From UMGS172 sp964424555 (GTDB lineage Bacteria > Bacillota > Clostridia > Oscillospirales > Acutalibacteraceae): a stretch of DNA of 64,000 nt. The stretch's first letter is position 1; each line of letters starts with the position of its first letter. The notes under the pieces are model-generated. The model had not been told where the DNA came from. It saw only the letters and a list, made by a program, of their open reading frames with translations, and did no database searches. Where the stretch lies: NCBI GenBank assembly GCA_964424555.1, contig CAYRIX010000004.1, positions 1-64,000 on the forward strand, written 5' to 3'. Below, in pieces: positions 1-8,144 of this stretch. The position numbers were made by a program, and so were the translations under genes.

Positions 1-37
1 GATACAGACTCTCCTGACAATAACAAATCTTGACTCT

Positions 38-79
38 AAAAAAAAGCATCTGCGGTAGAAACCGCAGATGCTTTTTTTA
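38..79. terminator. Bidirectional intrinsic terminator
   Basis: An 11-bp perfect stem (46-56 with 61-71) has an AGAA tetraloop. An A-tract (38-45) and a T-tract (72-78) flank it, so it can stop transcription from either side. It closes the small minus-strand gene whose stop codon lies inside the T-tract side, and probably an unseen gene at the left edge. Confidence 0.85.
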
Positions 80-253
80 GTTTAACAACGCTTGAATATC
101 ATCCATTATATCCGACATTGCCTTAGCCGCCTTAGCGGTCTTGTGTCGAAACTTTTTGTTTTTTCGGCAATAGCATTTATAGGATGCGACCGCCGCAATA
201 CCTACCACTATTCCTAAACCCATGCCTTTTGTAAAGCTCATGCACTGCTTCAC
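77..253 (-). CDS. Small single-TM protein, unknown function
   Basis: A 58-residue reading frame starts at GTG (251-253), preceded by AAAGGGG at a 7-nt spacing, and ends in the terminator hairpin. Residues about 8-24 (FTKGMGLGIVVGIAAVAS) form a short glycine/alanine-rich hydrophobic segment. A Cys/Lys-rich stretch (YKCYCRKNKK) and a basic, Ala-rich helix follow. The layout resembles small YtxH-like one-pass membrane proteins, but I do not recognise a family. It is divergent from uraA. The good ribosome binding site and own terminator argue that it is real. Confidence 0.55.
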   Translation of the reverse strand: MKQCMSFTKGMGLGIVVGIAAVASYKCYCRKNKKFRHKTAKAAKAMSDIMDDIQALLN

Positions 254-391
254 GGAAATTCCCCTTTCAATAGCTTGTGTAAAGTTATTATTTCCCGAAT
301 TTTTCGGACTTGTTCTGTTAATTTAAGGTTATACTATATTTAAGCTTCGCTTAACTCTCTAAAAAATTTGTCGAAATATCCTATTAAATGT

Positions 392-420
392 TTGAAAACC
401 GCTTTAATATGTGATAGAAT
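392..420 (+). promoter_or_regulatory. Sigma-A promoter of uraA-upp
   Basis: TTGAAA (392-397) and TAGAAT (415-420) are separated by exactly 17 bp, about 50 bp before uraA. The leader is too short for a PyrR-type attenuator. Confidence 0.65.
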
Positions 421-471
421 GATTTTTGTGAGGATTTCCCCATACTAAAGTAATTTTTTGGAGGGTCTAAA

Positions 472-1857
472 ATGGAAAAAAATTTGGTCTATGACATTCA
501 CGACAAACCCAGTTTCAGCAAATTGATCGTATTTGCAATACAGCAGTTGCTTGCGATCATGGCGGCAACCATCGCCGTTCCCAACATAGTCGGAAACGGA
601 ATGTCCGCATCTGCGGCACTGTTCGGTGCAGGCGTCGGAACCATAGTGTATCAGCTGTTTACAAAATTCCGCAGTCCCGTTTTCTTGGGTTCATCCTTTG
701 CTTTCATCGGCTCGATGACCGCAGCATTTGCAGGTGCGGTTTCCGTAAGTGCAGGATACCTTGGCTTGATAGTCGGTGCGGTCTTCGCAGGACTTGTTTA
801 TGTTATAATCGCTCTTGTTGTTAAATTCGTCGGCGTCGGCTGGATCAACAAGCTTATGCCCGCCGCAGTTATCGGCCCCACCGTTGCTATCATCGGTCTT
901 TCTTTGGCAGGTGCAGCTATTAAGGACGTATTTTCTTACGGCCCTCAGGACGGTAACGGCTCGTTTATTATGTCGACTAATATCTGGGTGTCCTTCATCT
1001 GCGCCATCGTCACCCTCTTGGTGGTCATTCTTTGCTCCACCTACGGCAAAAAGATGACCAAGCTTATCCCGTTCATCATCGGAATTCTCGCAGGCTATGC
1101 AGTGGCACTTATCTTCACTGTTATCGGTTATGTTGCCGAAATTGATGCTATCAAGGTCATTGATTTTGCCCCGTTCAAGGCTCTTGTCGCTGACGGCGTC
1201 AACGTCTCTACATTTATTGATGTTCCTGAGTTCACCTTCCTTACCGCAATAAAAGGTGTCAAGGAATTTGACGCAAGCTACTTAGCAACCGTTGCAGTTG
1301 CTTACATTCCCGTAGCGTTCGTTGTTTTTGCTGAGCATATCGCCGACCATAAGAACCTTTCTTCCATAATCAGCAAGGATCTTTTAGAGGATCCCGGTCT
1401 TCATCGCACACTTCTCGGTGACGGTGTAGGCTCTATCGCAGGCGCTGTCTTCGGCGGATGCCCCAACACCACCTACGGCGAGTCGGTTGGATGCGTTGCC
1501 ATCACCCGTAACGCTTCGGTCGCAACCATTACCACCACCGCAATAATGGCTGTTTTGATCGCCTTTGTATCGCCCTTCGTTGCTTTCCTTGATTCCATTC
1601 CCGGTTGTGTAATGGGTGGCGTTTGCATCACTCTTTACGGCTTCATTGCAGTCTCGGGTCTTAAGATGATCCAGAAGGTCGACCTTGAGGACAATGCCAA
1701 CCTCTTCACCGTATCGGTTATTCTGATTGCAGGTATCGGCGGTATGGCTATGGCTATCGGCAAGGTCACAATCACTTCTATTGCTTGCGCTCTTATCCTC
1801 GGCATCATCGTTAACATCCTTTTGAACAAATTCAAGAAGAAAAACGACGCCGAATAA
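472..1857 (+). CDS. uraA: Uracil permease (NCS2 family)
   Basis: This is a proton-coupled nucleobase transporter of the inner membrane that imports uracil. The 461-residue length is near that of the family (E. coli UraA 429), with about 14 hydrophobic segments. The family's two substrate/proton glutamates are visible: E288 in AEHIADHKN and E337 in CPNTTYGESVG. The SSFAF loop (about 74-78) corresponds to the half-helix substrate site. GGAGGG precedes the ATG. upp follows 23 bp downstream without a terminator, so uptake and phosphoribosylation of uracil are co-transcribed. Confidence 0.92.
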   Translation: MEKNLVYDIHDKPSFSKLIVFAIQQLLAIMAATIAVPNIVGNGMSASAALFGAGVGTIVYQLFTKFRSPVFLGSSFAFIGSMTAAFAGAVSVSAGYLGLIVGAVFAGLVYVIIALVVKFVGVGWINKLMPAAVIGPTVAIIGLSLAGAAIKDVFSYGPQDGNGSFIMSTNIWVSFICAIVTLLVVILCSTYGKKMTKLIPFIIGILAGYAVALIFTVIGYVAEIDAIKVIDFAPFKALVADGVNVSTFIDVPEFTFLTAIKGVKEFDASYLATVAVAYIPVAFVVFAEHIADHKNLSSIISKDLLEDPGLHRTLLGDGVGSIAGAVFGGCPNTTYGESVGCVAITRNASVATITTTAIMAVLIAFVSPFVAFLDSIPGCVMGGVCITLYGFIAVSGLKMIQKVDLEDNANLFTVSVILIAGIGGMAMAIGKVTITSIACALILGIIVNILLNKFKKKNDAE

Positions 1858-1880
1858 AGCTCTTTTGAGGTTAATGAGAA

Positions 1881-2522
1881 ATGAAAAAATACGACAATGT
1901 AACTATATTTGACCATCCTCTGGTCAACCACAAGGTTGCTATCCTGCGCAACGAAAAAACCAGCATGAAGGAGTTCCGTGAGCTTATTGAGGAAATAACC
2001 ACGTTGATGACCTTTGAGTGTCTTAAAGAGGGTGTCCCCACCGTCGAGGTACAGGTCAAAACACCGCTTGAGACCTGTACACAGCGTGTTATCAAGGATA
2101 ACTCTATAGTTATCGTGCCGATACTTCGTGCAGGACTTGGCATGGTCAACGGAGTTCATGTGCTGTTCCCTTCGGCCAAGGTCGGTCACATTGGTCTTTG
2201 CCGCAACGAGGAGACCTTGGAGCCCATCGAATATTACAGCAAGTTCCCCGACGGCATTGAGGACAAGCTTGTGCTTATCGTTGACCCGATGCTGGCCACG
2301 GGTGGAAGTGCTTGCGACGCTATTGAGATGCTCAAGCGCCGTGGTTGTAAGGACATAAAGTTTATGGCTATTATCGGCGCACCCGAGGGTGTCACCCGTG
2401 TTGCAGAGCAACACCCCGATGTTCACATCTTTGTTTCTACGCTTGACCGTTGTCTGAATGACAAGGGATATATACTCCCCGGTCTCGGTGATGCAGGCGA
2501 CCGTATTTTCGGCACGAAATAA
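1881..2522 (+). CDS. upp: Uracil phosphoribosyltransferase
   Basis: It converts uracil and PRPP to UMP in pyrimidine salvage, in the cytoplasm. The 213-residue length is typical. Visible motifs are RAGLGM (83-88), the PRPP-binding loop around VDPMLATGGSA (134-144), and the C-terminal uracil-binding stretch YILPGLGDAGDRIFGTK (197-213). It is the second gene of the uraA-upp operon and is followed by a strong terminator. Confidence 0.96.
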   Translation: MKKYDNVTIFDHPLVNHKVAILRNEKTSMKEFRELIEEITTLMTFECLKEGVPTVEVQVKTPLETCTQRVIKDNSIVIVPILRAGLGMVNGVHVLFPSAKVGHIGLCRNEETLEPIEYYSKFPDGIEDKLVLIVDPMLATGGSACDAIEMLKRRGCKDIKFMAIIGAPEGVTRVAEQHPDVHIFVSTLDRCLNDKGYILPGLGDAGDRIFGTK

Positions 2523-2535
2523 ACTTTAACGACTT

Positions 2536-2569
2536 AAAATGGCTGTAAAATGTTTTTTACAGCCATTTT
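2536..2569 (+). terminator. Terminator of uraA-upp
   Basis: A perfect 15-bp stem (2536-2550 with 2555-2569) has a 4-nt loop and ends in TTTT. Confidence 0.85.
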
Positions 2570-2590
2570 CCTTATGTTTTTTCAATTCAG

Positions 2591-2599
2591 TGGTATAAT
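2591..2599 (+). promoter_or_regulatory. Extended -10 promoter element
   Basis: TGGTATAAT is an extended -10 (TGnTATAAT) about 33 bp before the esterase gene. I see no convincing -35 element, as is usual for extended -10 promoters. Confidence 0.5.
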
Positions 2600-2631
2600 T
2601 AACCTGACAAGACCAATTTGCGAGGTGCAGT

Positions 2632-3261
2632 ATGAATATAGTTAAGCACAAAGAAAACGATTGGGGTTTCCCGTTTATAGCATTTGAGCCTGAAAATCTT
2701 TCACAAAAGCCCGCAGTTATATTCCAGCTCCACGGTGCAGGCGAGAGAGCCTTCGGCGGTGATGAGCTTGACAAGGTGCTTATTCACGGTTTCCCCAATA
2801 TTGTCACCGATAAAAATCTCAAAAACTGTATATTGGTGCTACCACAATGCCCTCCCGATACCTTTTGGGTGGCTCGAATTGAGTCGTTAAAGGCTTTTAT
2901 TGACAAAATAGTCGAACACTACAATGTTGATACCGACCGTATCTATCTTTGCGGACTGAGTATGGGCGGCTACGGAACATGGTACACCGCAATGGCTTAT
3001 CCAAAATACTTTGCAGCGGTAGCACCCTGTTGCGGTGGCGGTATGGCATGGAATTCGGGCGTGATGAAAATGCCGATATGGGCATTCCACGGACTTGACG
3101 ACAAAACCGTATCACCCTACCACACACAAGAAATGGCCTCCAAGCTTCAGGGTAAAAGCCCTAACTTTAAATGCACACTTTATGAGGGTGTCGCTCACAA
3201 TTCTTGGACCAAAGCTTTCTCGCCTGAGCTTTTGGAATGGCTACTGAGTCAACATAAATAA
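2632..3261 (+). CDS. Alpha/beta-hydrolase esterase
   Basis: A 209-residue alpha/beta-hydrolase of the dienelactone hydrolase/PHB-depolymerase-like esterase group. The oxyanion motif HGAGER is at 34-39, the nucleophile elbow GLSMGG gives Ser110, the acid is Asp156 or Asp157 in FHGLDDKTV, and the catalytic base is His189 in GVAHNSW. No signal peptide is visible, so it should act in the cytoplasm. Substrate is unknown; relatives de-esterify plant polysaccharides or small phenolic esters. GAGG lies before the start. It is monocistronic with its own promoter and terminator. Confidence 0.8.
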   Translation: MNIVKHKENDWGFPFIAFEPENLSQKPAVIFQLHGAGERAFGGDELDKVLIHGFPNIVTDKNLKNCILVLPQCPPDTFWVARIESLKAFIDKIVEHYNVDTDRIYLCGLSMGGYGTWYTAMAYPKYFAAVAPCCGGGMAWNSGVMKMPIWAFHGLDDKTVSPYHTQEMASKLQGKSPNFKCTLYEGVAHNSWTKAFSPELLEWLLSQHK

Positions 3262-3268
3262 CGAGTTC

Positions 3269-3305
3269 AAAAAGGACATAATTCACAAATTATGTCCTTT
3301 TTTAT
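3269..3305 (+). terminator. Terminator of the esterase gene
   Basis: A 15-bp stem (3269-3283 with 3288-3302) with loop CACA is followed by further T residues. Confidence 0.85.
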
Positions 3306-3306
3306 A

Positions 3307-3334
3307 TTGACAAAACCGTAATAGGTGATATTCT
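3307..3334 (+). promoter_or_regulatory. Promoter of the AraC-PnuC-sialidase operon
   Basis: TTGACA (3307-3312), a 16-bp spacer and TATTCT (3329-3334). The predicted transcript start, near 3341, rules out a TTG start at 3339 for the next gene. Confidence 0.55.
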
Positions 3335-3356
3335 TTAGTTGAAAGCAGGTGACATT

Positions 3357-4034
3357 TTGGAAAACTTTGCAGAAAGTATATCATTACAGTACGGCAATGC
3401 CGAGGTTTCATTTTACAATATAAAAATAACCCCCAAATCAGAGGTTAAGATGCAGTGGCACCGTCACCGCTATTATGAGCTTCATTTGGCTGTGGAGGGT
3501 AGCTTCAGCTACCGTTTTCACGATGGAATTGTAACGCTCGACGCAGGTCAAATGCTGATAATACCGCCCGATGTTGAGCATTTTTCGGTGGATGTGACTA
3601 ACGGACATAAAATCAATGTGGTGTCAATGTCGATCACCGAGATCGACAATGAGCAAAAATTTTACTCGGCACTAACCGAAGCATTGAACAAAAATGCCTG
3701 CCACCCCATAGCCTTCTCCTATAGTGATGTCAAGGTATTTGAGTATACCGAGCTTTACCGTTCGGTTTTAGGGGTGTTAAAGCTTAAGCAGATTGCTGCC
3801 TGCTTTGTTGAGCACCTTTTTACGCTACTGCTGAGTAACAACAACCCTCAGATAGCCTCAGGTAAGGCTTTAGCGGTATTGATAGACACTTTGGTCAATC
3901 GTGACGGCACAAGTCTAAGCGAAATTGCGGCAGCCACCAACTATTCTAAGCGTCACGTGACCCGACTTATCAAAAAGACCTATGGAATGCCGCTGTCAGA
4001 AATGAAAAGAAGGCAAAAGGAGAAAACAAAATGA
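3357..4034 (+). CDS. AraC-like regulator with only one helix-turn-helix
   Basis: The protein is 225 residues from TTG 3357, chosen because AGGTGA lies just upstream and the in-frame TTG at 3339 sits at the promoter's start site. An N-terminal cupin has the HRHRYYEL sugar-sensing motif (36-42) and IIPPDVEHF. The C-terminus has a single AraC HTH (SLSEIAAATNYSKRHVTRL, 186-204). The usual second HTH is missing: the chain ends about 20 residues after the first helix pair, in MPLSEMKRRQ. AraC proteins are normally near 280 residues. The stop overlaps the next ATG (ATGA), so it probably regulates its own operon. Confidence 0.75.
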   Translation: MENFAESISLQYGNAEVSFYNIKITPKSEVKMQWHRHRYYELHLAVEGSFSYRFHDGIVTLDAGQMLIIPPDVEHFSVDVTNGHKINVVSMSITEIDNEQKFYSALTEALNKNACHPIAFSYSDVKVFEYTELYRSVLGVLKLKQIAACFVEHLFTLLLSNNNPQIASGKALAVLIDTLVNRDGTSLSEIAAATNYSKRHVTRLIKKTYGMPLSEMKRRQKEKTK

Positions 4035-4696
4035 AGATAAAAGAATTAAAGCTGTTTGAACCGCTTAAGATATATGCGGCAATCACCTTTGTAATGATAG
4101 CGGTCGGAGCGGTGTACTTTAAACTTAACGTATTCAAGTTTTTGCCGTTGCTCATATCCATTGCGGTAATGTTTCTGCAGTCAAAGGTCAATCGATTTGC
4201 CTTTCTGGTGGGTGCACTCAACTCGGTACTTTATGCCATAGCAGGTGTTTATATGACGCTGTATTCAACGGCGGCCTACGCCTTCTTTGTGAGCTTTCCT
4301 TTGCAGATAATCACATTTATAAACTGGAACAGGAACACTCATGATGGCGCGACCGAAACCAAGAGGCTTAACGCTAAAGGGCGTATATCGATGTTTGCGA
4401 TAATGGCCGGTGTGTGGCTGATACTTTTCGCCGTTTTTTCGGGGTTAGGCTCTCCCTATCTTGTTATCGAAAACACCTCGTCTGTAATAGGAATCGTGAC
4501 AACGGTGCTGTGTATGCTAAGGTATTCCGAATATGCAATTCTGCAGATCGTCGGCGGCGTTATAGGGCTGTATCTGTACATAGTCATGTCGATAGACGAC
4601 CCTAGCAATCTTGTTTGGGTCGTGTTTCAGGTTTATTCAAAGATATGTACACTTGTCGCTTTTATAAGAATGAACAAAAGGAGCACAGTAAAATGA
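4031..4696 (+). CDS. PnuC-like membrane transporter
   Basis: A 221-residue protein with about seven hydrophobic segments. The central FINWNRN plus the following basic TKRLNAKGR match the layout of nicotinamide riboside/vitamin transporters of the PnuC family, which have a W/Y-x-x-W core in this loop. The aromatic core is less conserved than in true PnuC, so the substrate may differ. Translationally coupled on both sides: ATGA overlaps with the regulator before and the sialidase after. The context suggests uptake of a small molecule released or sensed by the operon. Confidence 0.55.
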   Translation: MKIKELKLFEPLKIYAAITFVMIAVGAVYFKLNVFKFLPLLISIAVMFLQSKVNRFAFLVGALNSVLYAIAGVYMTLYSTAAYAFFVSFPLQIITFINWNRNTHDGATETKRLNAKGRISMFAIMAGVWLILFAVFSGLGSPYLVIENTSSVIGIVTTVLCMLRYSEYAILQIVGGVIGLYLYIVMSIDDPSNLVWVVFQVYSKICTLVAFIRMNKRSTVK

Positions 4697-5787
4697 TAGG
4701 AAAAATTATATGTGATCTCGCACCTACGCCTCAAAACAACCGTAACTCGGAAGGGTCTTTCATAACCTTAAAGGACAGGAATATACTTTTTGCATATACA
4801 CGTTACGGCAATGAAGGGCATGTAGACCATGCCGCCGCTGACATTTACGCTTGTGTTTCGAGTGACAACGGCGAAACCTTCTCGGAGCCGTATCTTATTT
4901 ACGATCACAAAAGGCTTGATGCCGCAAATATTATGTCAGTAACCTTGCGCAGGATGCAAAACGGTGACCTCGGAATGCTGTTTTTAAGAAAAGATACGCA
5001 GGGCTTTTGTCTTCCGCATTTTGTGCGCTCAACCGATGAGGGCAAAAGCTGGAGCGAGCCGGTCAGATGCTATAGTGAGGATGCATATATTGTTGTCAAC
5101 AACGACCGTATGATACTGCTCAATGACGGACGTTGGCTTATCCCCGGAGCTATGCATAACATAGTCTACGGCACCGACGAAAAGGGACGCAAGTGTGTAA
5201 AATCGAACGCCAAAGGAACGCTTACGGTCTTACAGTCGTCTGACGACGGTGAAAGCTGGCAATGTGTTGCAAAAGATATAGAGATTCCCACCTTCAAAGG
5301 CTGTACAACGGGTGTGCAGGAGCCGGGTGTTGTAGAGCTTTCTGACGGTCGTCTTTGGTGCTATATCCGCAATAATTCAGGCCGTCAATTCGAGTGCTTT
5401 TCATCCGACGGCGGTGCCACCTGGACCGAGCCTCAGCAATCGTGGTTCACAAGTCCGTTATCTCCGATGTCGGTCAAAAGGCTTCGTGATGGCCGACTTT
5501 TGGCGGTGTGGAATCCCGTGCCGCAGTACAACGGGCTTGACAGTAAGGTGAAAGGTGTATTCATTGCGGGCAGAACGTCGCTTGTTTTAAGTACCGTTGC
5601 CGATGAATCTCAAAAATTTGCCGATATCAAAACAATTGAAAATGACCCCGAAACAGGTTACTGTTACACCGCCATTCACGAAACGGCCGACGGTGCTGTT
5701 TTACTCGGCTACTGTGCAGGTAGTGTCGAGGACGGTTGCTGTCTTAACCGCTTGAGAATCAGAAAAATCAGCCTTGACGAAATATAG
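4693..5787 (+). CDS. Sialidase-like BNR/Asp-box protein
   Basis: A 364-residue six-bladed beta-propeller protein of the sialidase superfamily. Four Asp-boxes are visible: SDNGETF (57-63), STDEGKSW (113-120), SSDDGESW (182-189) and SSDGGATW (237-244). E211 in QEPGV and R294 in GRTSLVLS are candidate active-site residues. AAAGGAG precedes ATG 4693. There is no signal peptide, so it is probably cytoplasmic, acting on imported sugars. Similar intracellular proteins act on sialic acid or other sugar conjugates; the substrate cannot be named. Last gene of the overlapping three-gene operon. Confidence 0.75.
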   Translation: MIGKIICDLAPTPQNNRNSEGSFITLKDRNILFAYTRYGNEGHVDHAAADIYACVSSDNGETFSEPYLIYDHKRLDAANIMSVTLRRMQNGDLGMLFLRKDTQGFCLPHFVRSTDEGKSWSEPVRCYSEDAYIVVNNDRMILLNDGRWLIPGAMHNIVYGTDEKGRKCVKSNAKGTLTVLQSSDDGESWQCVAKDIEIPTFKGCTTGVQEPGVVELSDGRLWCYIRNNSGRQFECFSSDGGATWTEPQQSWFTSPLSPMSVKRLRDGRLLAVWNPVPQYNGLDSKVKGVFIAGRTSLVLSTVADESQKFADIKTIENDPETGYCYTAIHETADGAVLLGYCAGSVEDGCCLNRLRIRKISLDEI

Positions 5788-5828
5788 CTGGTATCAGAAC
5801 AAGCAAAATGGAAGTCTCCAATTATGTA

Positions 5829-5857
5829 TTTACATTTATGAGCTAATGTGTTATATT
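5829..5857 (+). promoter_or_regulatory. Sigma-A promoter
   Basis: TTTACA (5829-5834), 17 bp, TATATT (5852-5857), 37 bp before the next gene. Confidence 0.6.
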
Positions 5858-5894
5858 CTAATTGTAAATATTATACAGAAAGAAGGCTGCCACA

Positions 5895-6365
5895 ATGGAC
5901 AGAAATGATCCCAATCAATGGACTACATCTTTTATCCGTAGCGAACCCCAATTTTGTATGAGCATACTGCGTGGAATCAATGAGACCGTAGCACAGCTGG
6001 TCGAGGAGCGCAATTTTGCACCTGCTATCGCAGGGCTTGACCGCATCGTCAACGGTCTGATAGCTTTTCAGAATGCCGGCGGAGATTTCAAACCGCACAT
6101 CTGCTTTTTCTCATGGGCAGAGGCCGAGGTTGTGGCATTTGGTATCGAAGCACCTGTATACAAGCGCCGTGAAACAGCAACACAGCTTTTCCGTGACGCC
6201 TACGATTTTGCCTCGGGACAGACGGTTAAGGAAAGCCTCGGTCCCGTTATTGAAGCGTTGGAGAACGGTATTGAGCTTGATGAGCTGCGTGAAGGCTTTG
6301 ACCCCGACTTCCCTGATTCGATCGTCGACATGTTAGGCGATCTTCAAGGCAGATTGACCCTATAA
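5895..6365 (+). CDS. Hypothetical soluble protein
   Basis: A 156-residue acidic protein that I do not recognise. It has no signal peptide or membrane segment. It is largely helical by pattern, with an aromatic centre (HICFFSWAEAEVVAFG, 68-83) and an acidic C-terminal part ending DFPDSIVDMLGDLQGRL. The promoter upstream, the AGAAAGAAGG binding site and the terminator downstream show it is a monocistronic, expressed gene. Confidence 0.7.
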   Translation: MDRNDPNQWTTSFIRSEPQFCMSILRGINETVAQLVEERNFAPAIAGLDRIVNGLIAFQNAGGDFKPHICFFSWAEAEVVAFGIEAPVYKRRETATQLFRDAYDFASGQTVKESLGPVIEALENGIELDELREGFDPDFPDSIVDMLGDLQGRLTL

Positions 6366-6409
6366 CCCACACTATAATTTAGAAAAACAATCATTATCGA
6401 AGAATTTTA

Positions 6410-6450
6410 AAACACGACTTCCCGAATATTCGGGGAGCCGTGTTGATTTT
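6410..6450. terminator. Convergent bidirectional terminator
   Basis: Outer stem AACACG (6411-6416) with CGTGTT (6439-6444) and an inner palindrome CCCGAATATTCGGG, flanked by A-rich and T-rich ends. It separates the plus-strand hypothetical gene from the minus-strand reductase. Confidence 0.7.
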
Positions 6451-6462
6451 ATAGTACCAATT

Positions 6463-7455
6463 TCATAGCACGATCTCATCGATAGCTGCAAGCTCTTCGG
6501 ATGAAAAGTCGGTATTTTCAAGCATTTTAATGTTTTCGAGTATCTGCTCGGGCTTCGATGCGCCGATAAGCACGCTTGTGACTCCTTTTCGGCTGAACAC
6601 CCAAGCCAAAGCCATCTGCGCCAGCGTCTGACCCCTGCTTTCGGCAATAGCGTTAAGCCTTTGGGTTTTTTGAAGCATTTCGGGCGTGACAGAGCGCTCG
6701 GACAAAAAGCGACCGTCGGTCTTGACTCGGCTGTCAGAGGGAATGCCCCTGAAATAACGGCTTGTAAGCAGACCCTGAGCCAAAGGGCTGAAGATTATCA
6801 TACCCTTTTTCTCAGTCACGGCCGCATCAATGATACCGTTGGTCTCCACCTTGCGATTCAAAATAGAATAGCTGTTTTGATTTATAATAAAGGGACAGTG
6901 CAGCTCATTTAAGATTTCGGAGGCCTTTTTCATGGTCTCGCCGTCGTAGTTAGAAAGTCCAACATACAGCGCCTTACCGCTTTTAACGATGCTGTCCAAC
7001 GCCCACATCGTTTCATAAAGCGGTGTGTCGGGATCCATTCGGTGGTGGTAAAAAATATCAACATAGTCTATGTTCATTCTTTTAAGACTTTGATCAAGAC
7101 TCGCCGTGAGATACTTTTTACTACCGAAATTCCCGTAAGGGCCTTCCCACATATCATAGCCTGCCTTAGTGCTTATCACCAGCTCGTCACGGTAGGCCTT
7201 CATATGCCCATTCAGTATCTTGCCGAAATTGGCCTCGGCACTACCCGGCTTCGGGCCGTAGTTGTTGGCAAGGTCAAAATGGGTGATGCCGTTGTCAAAC
7301 GCCGTAAAGCACATTTTGCACATATTGTCAAAATCGGCGTTGTCGCCGAAATTATGCCACAACCCCAACGACACGGCAGGAAGCTTCAGGCCGCTTTCTC
7401 CGCATTTTCTGTAGATCATCGAGCCGTAGCGGCTCTCGTTCGCAGTATAGACCAT
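6463..7455 (-). CDS. Aldo/keto reductase (YghZ/Gpr-like)
   Basis: A 330-residue NADPH-dependent aldo/keto reductase close to the AKR14 group, to which E. coli L-glyceraldehyde 3-phosphate reductase belongs. The catalytic tetrad is visible: D61 and Y66 in HFDLANNYG, K97 in STKAG and H137 or H138 in FYHHRMD. The cofactor-binding end SVLIGASKPEQILENI is present. The start ATG (7453-7455) follows AAGAGGTGA. The GTG three codons upstream is part of that Shine-Dalgarno and was rejected. A detoxifying role for aldehydes is inferred only. Confidence 0.85.
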   Translation of the reverse strand: MVYTANESRYGSMIYRKCGESGLKLPAVSLGLWHNFGDNADFDNMCKMCFTAFDNGITHFDLANNYGPKPGSAEANFGKILNGHMKAYRDELVISTKAGYDMWEGPYGNFGSKKYLTASLDQSLKRMNIDYVDIFYHHRMDPDTPLYETMWALDSIVKSGKALYVGLSNYDGETMKKASEILNELHCPFIINQNSYSILNRKVETNGIIDAAVTEKKGMIIFSPLAQGLLTSRYFRGIPSDSRVKTDGRFLSERSVTPEMLQKTQRLNAIAESRGQTLAQMALAWVFSRKGVTSVLIGASKPEQILENIKMLENTDFSSEELAAIDEIVL

Positions 7456-7484
7456 TTCCGTCACCTCTTATGCTTTATGGCTTT

Positions 7485-7493
7485 AGTATACCA
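7485..7493 (-). promoter_or_regulatory. Extended -10 of the reductase promoter
   Basis: On the minus strand it reads TGGTATACT, an extended -10, about 30 bp before the start codon. No clear -35. Confidence 0.45.
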
Positions 7494-7513
7494 CATCGCA
7501 TAGAAATAATCCA

Positions 7514-7960
7514 CTAAAACCTCTGCACCGCCCAATAAATAACCCCATAAATCACACTCGCTACCGTGCCGTAGACGATGACGGGTCCCGCTATCGTAAA
7601 CATCTTTGCGCCAACCCCTAAGACAAAACCCTCTGCCTTATATTCAATGGCTGGCGAAACAACCGAATTTGCAAATCCTGTGATAGGAACAAGCGTACCT
7701 GCTCCCGAGAATTTTGCAATCTTATCAAATACACCAAAGCCTGTCAGCACCGCCGCCATAAAAATCAGCGTTACCGACACCAAGGTTTTGGCGCTTTGCT
7801 CGTCAGCTATCATACTTGAATATGCCGTCAACAGCAGTTGTCCCAGCACGCATATTCCGCCGCCGACCAAAAATGCTCGGACTGTGTCCTTTATTATCGG
7901 TGACGGCTTGGATGATGCCGACACCATCTTAGAATATTTTTCGGTGTTGTTCATGTTCAT
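7514..7960 (-). CDS. spoVAC: Stage V sporulation protein AC
   Basis: A 148-residue membrane protein of the SpoVA dipicolinic-acid channel complex, made in the forespore and placed in the spore inner membrane. In Bacillus SpoVAC acts as a mechanosensitive channel. The family signature is clear: a short soluble N-terminus, AFLVGGGICVLGQ, FSGAGTLVPITGFANSV and four to five hydrophobic helices. AAAGGGGAG precedes the ATG. It stands alone on the minus strand; spoVAD is not in the window and spoVAE/spoVAF lie 8-10 kb away. No convincing sigma-G promoter could be picked out. Confidence 0.93.
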   Translation of the reverse strand: MNMNNTEKYSKMVSASSKPSPIIKDTVRAFLVGGGICVLGQLLLTAYSSMIADEQSAKTLVSVTLIFMAAVLTGFGVFDKIAKFSGAGTLVPITGFANSVVSPAIEYKAEGFVLGVGAKMFTIAGPVIVYGTVASVIYGVIYWAVQRF

Positions 7961-8083
7961 ATCAAGCTCCCCTTTCTCGGCTATTTTTTCCTTAAATTCT
8001 CACGGTATGCAGCACAAAATAACTGCATTAAAATATTTTAAGGGATTTTCACTTTCATGTTATAACAACCTTTAGAATGCAGG

Positions 8084-8112
8084 TTGAAAAGTTATGTAGG
8101 ATCGTATATAAT
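8084..8112 (+). promoter_or_regulatory. Sigma-A promoter of the serpin gene
   Basis: TTGAAA (8084-8089), 17 bp, TATAAT (8107-8112). Confidence 0.75.
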
Positions 8113-8144
8113 CTTCTTAGAAACTGACTTAAATGGAGGCCGCC

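Noticed and set aside
1635..2426. A 263-residue open frame on the minus strand across uraA and upp
   Set aside because: It lies opposite two clearly real genes, has no ribosome binding site or recognisable domain, and reads as a low-complexity shadow.
7961..8060. Sigma-G promoter for spoVAC
   Set aside because: A CATAC-like -10 is present but no matching -35 at the right distance.
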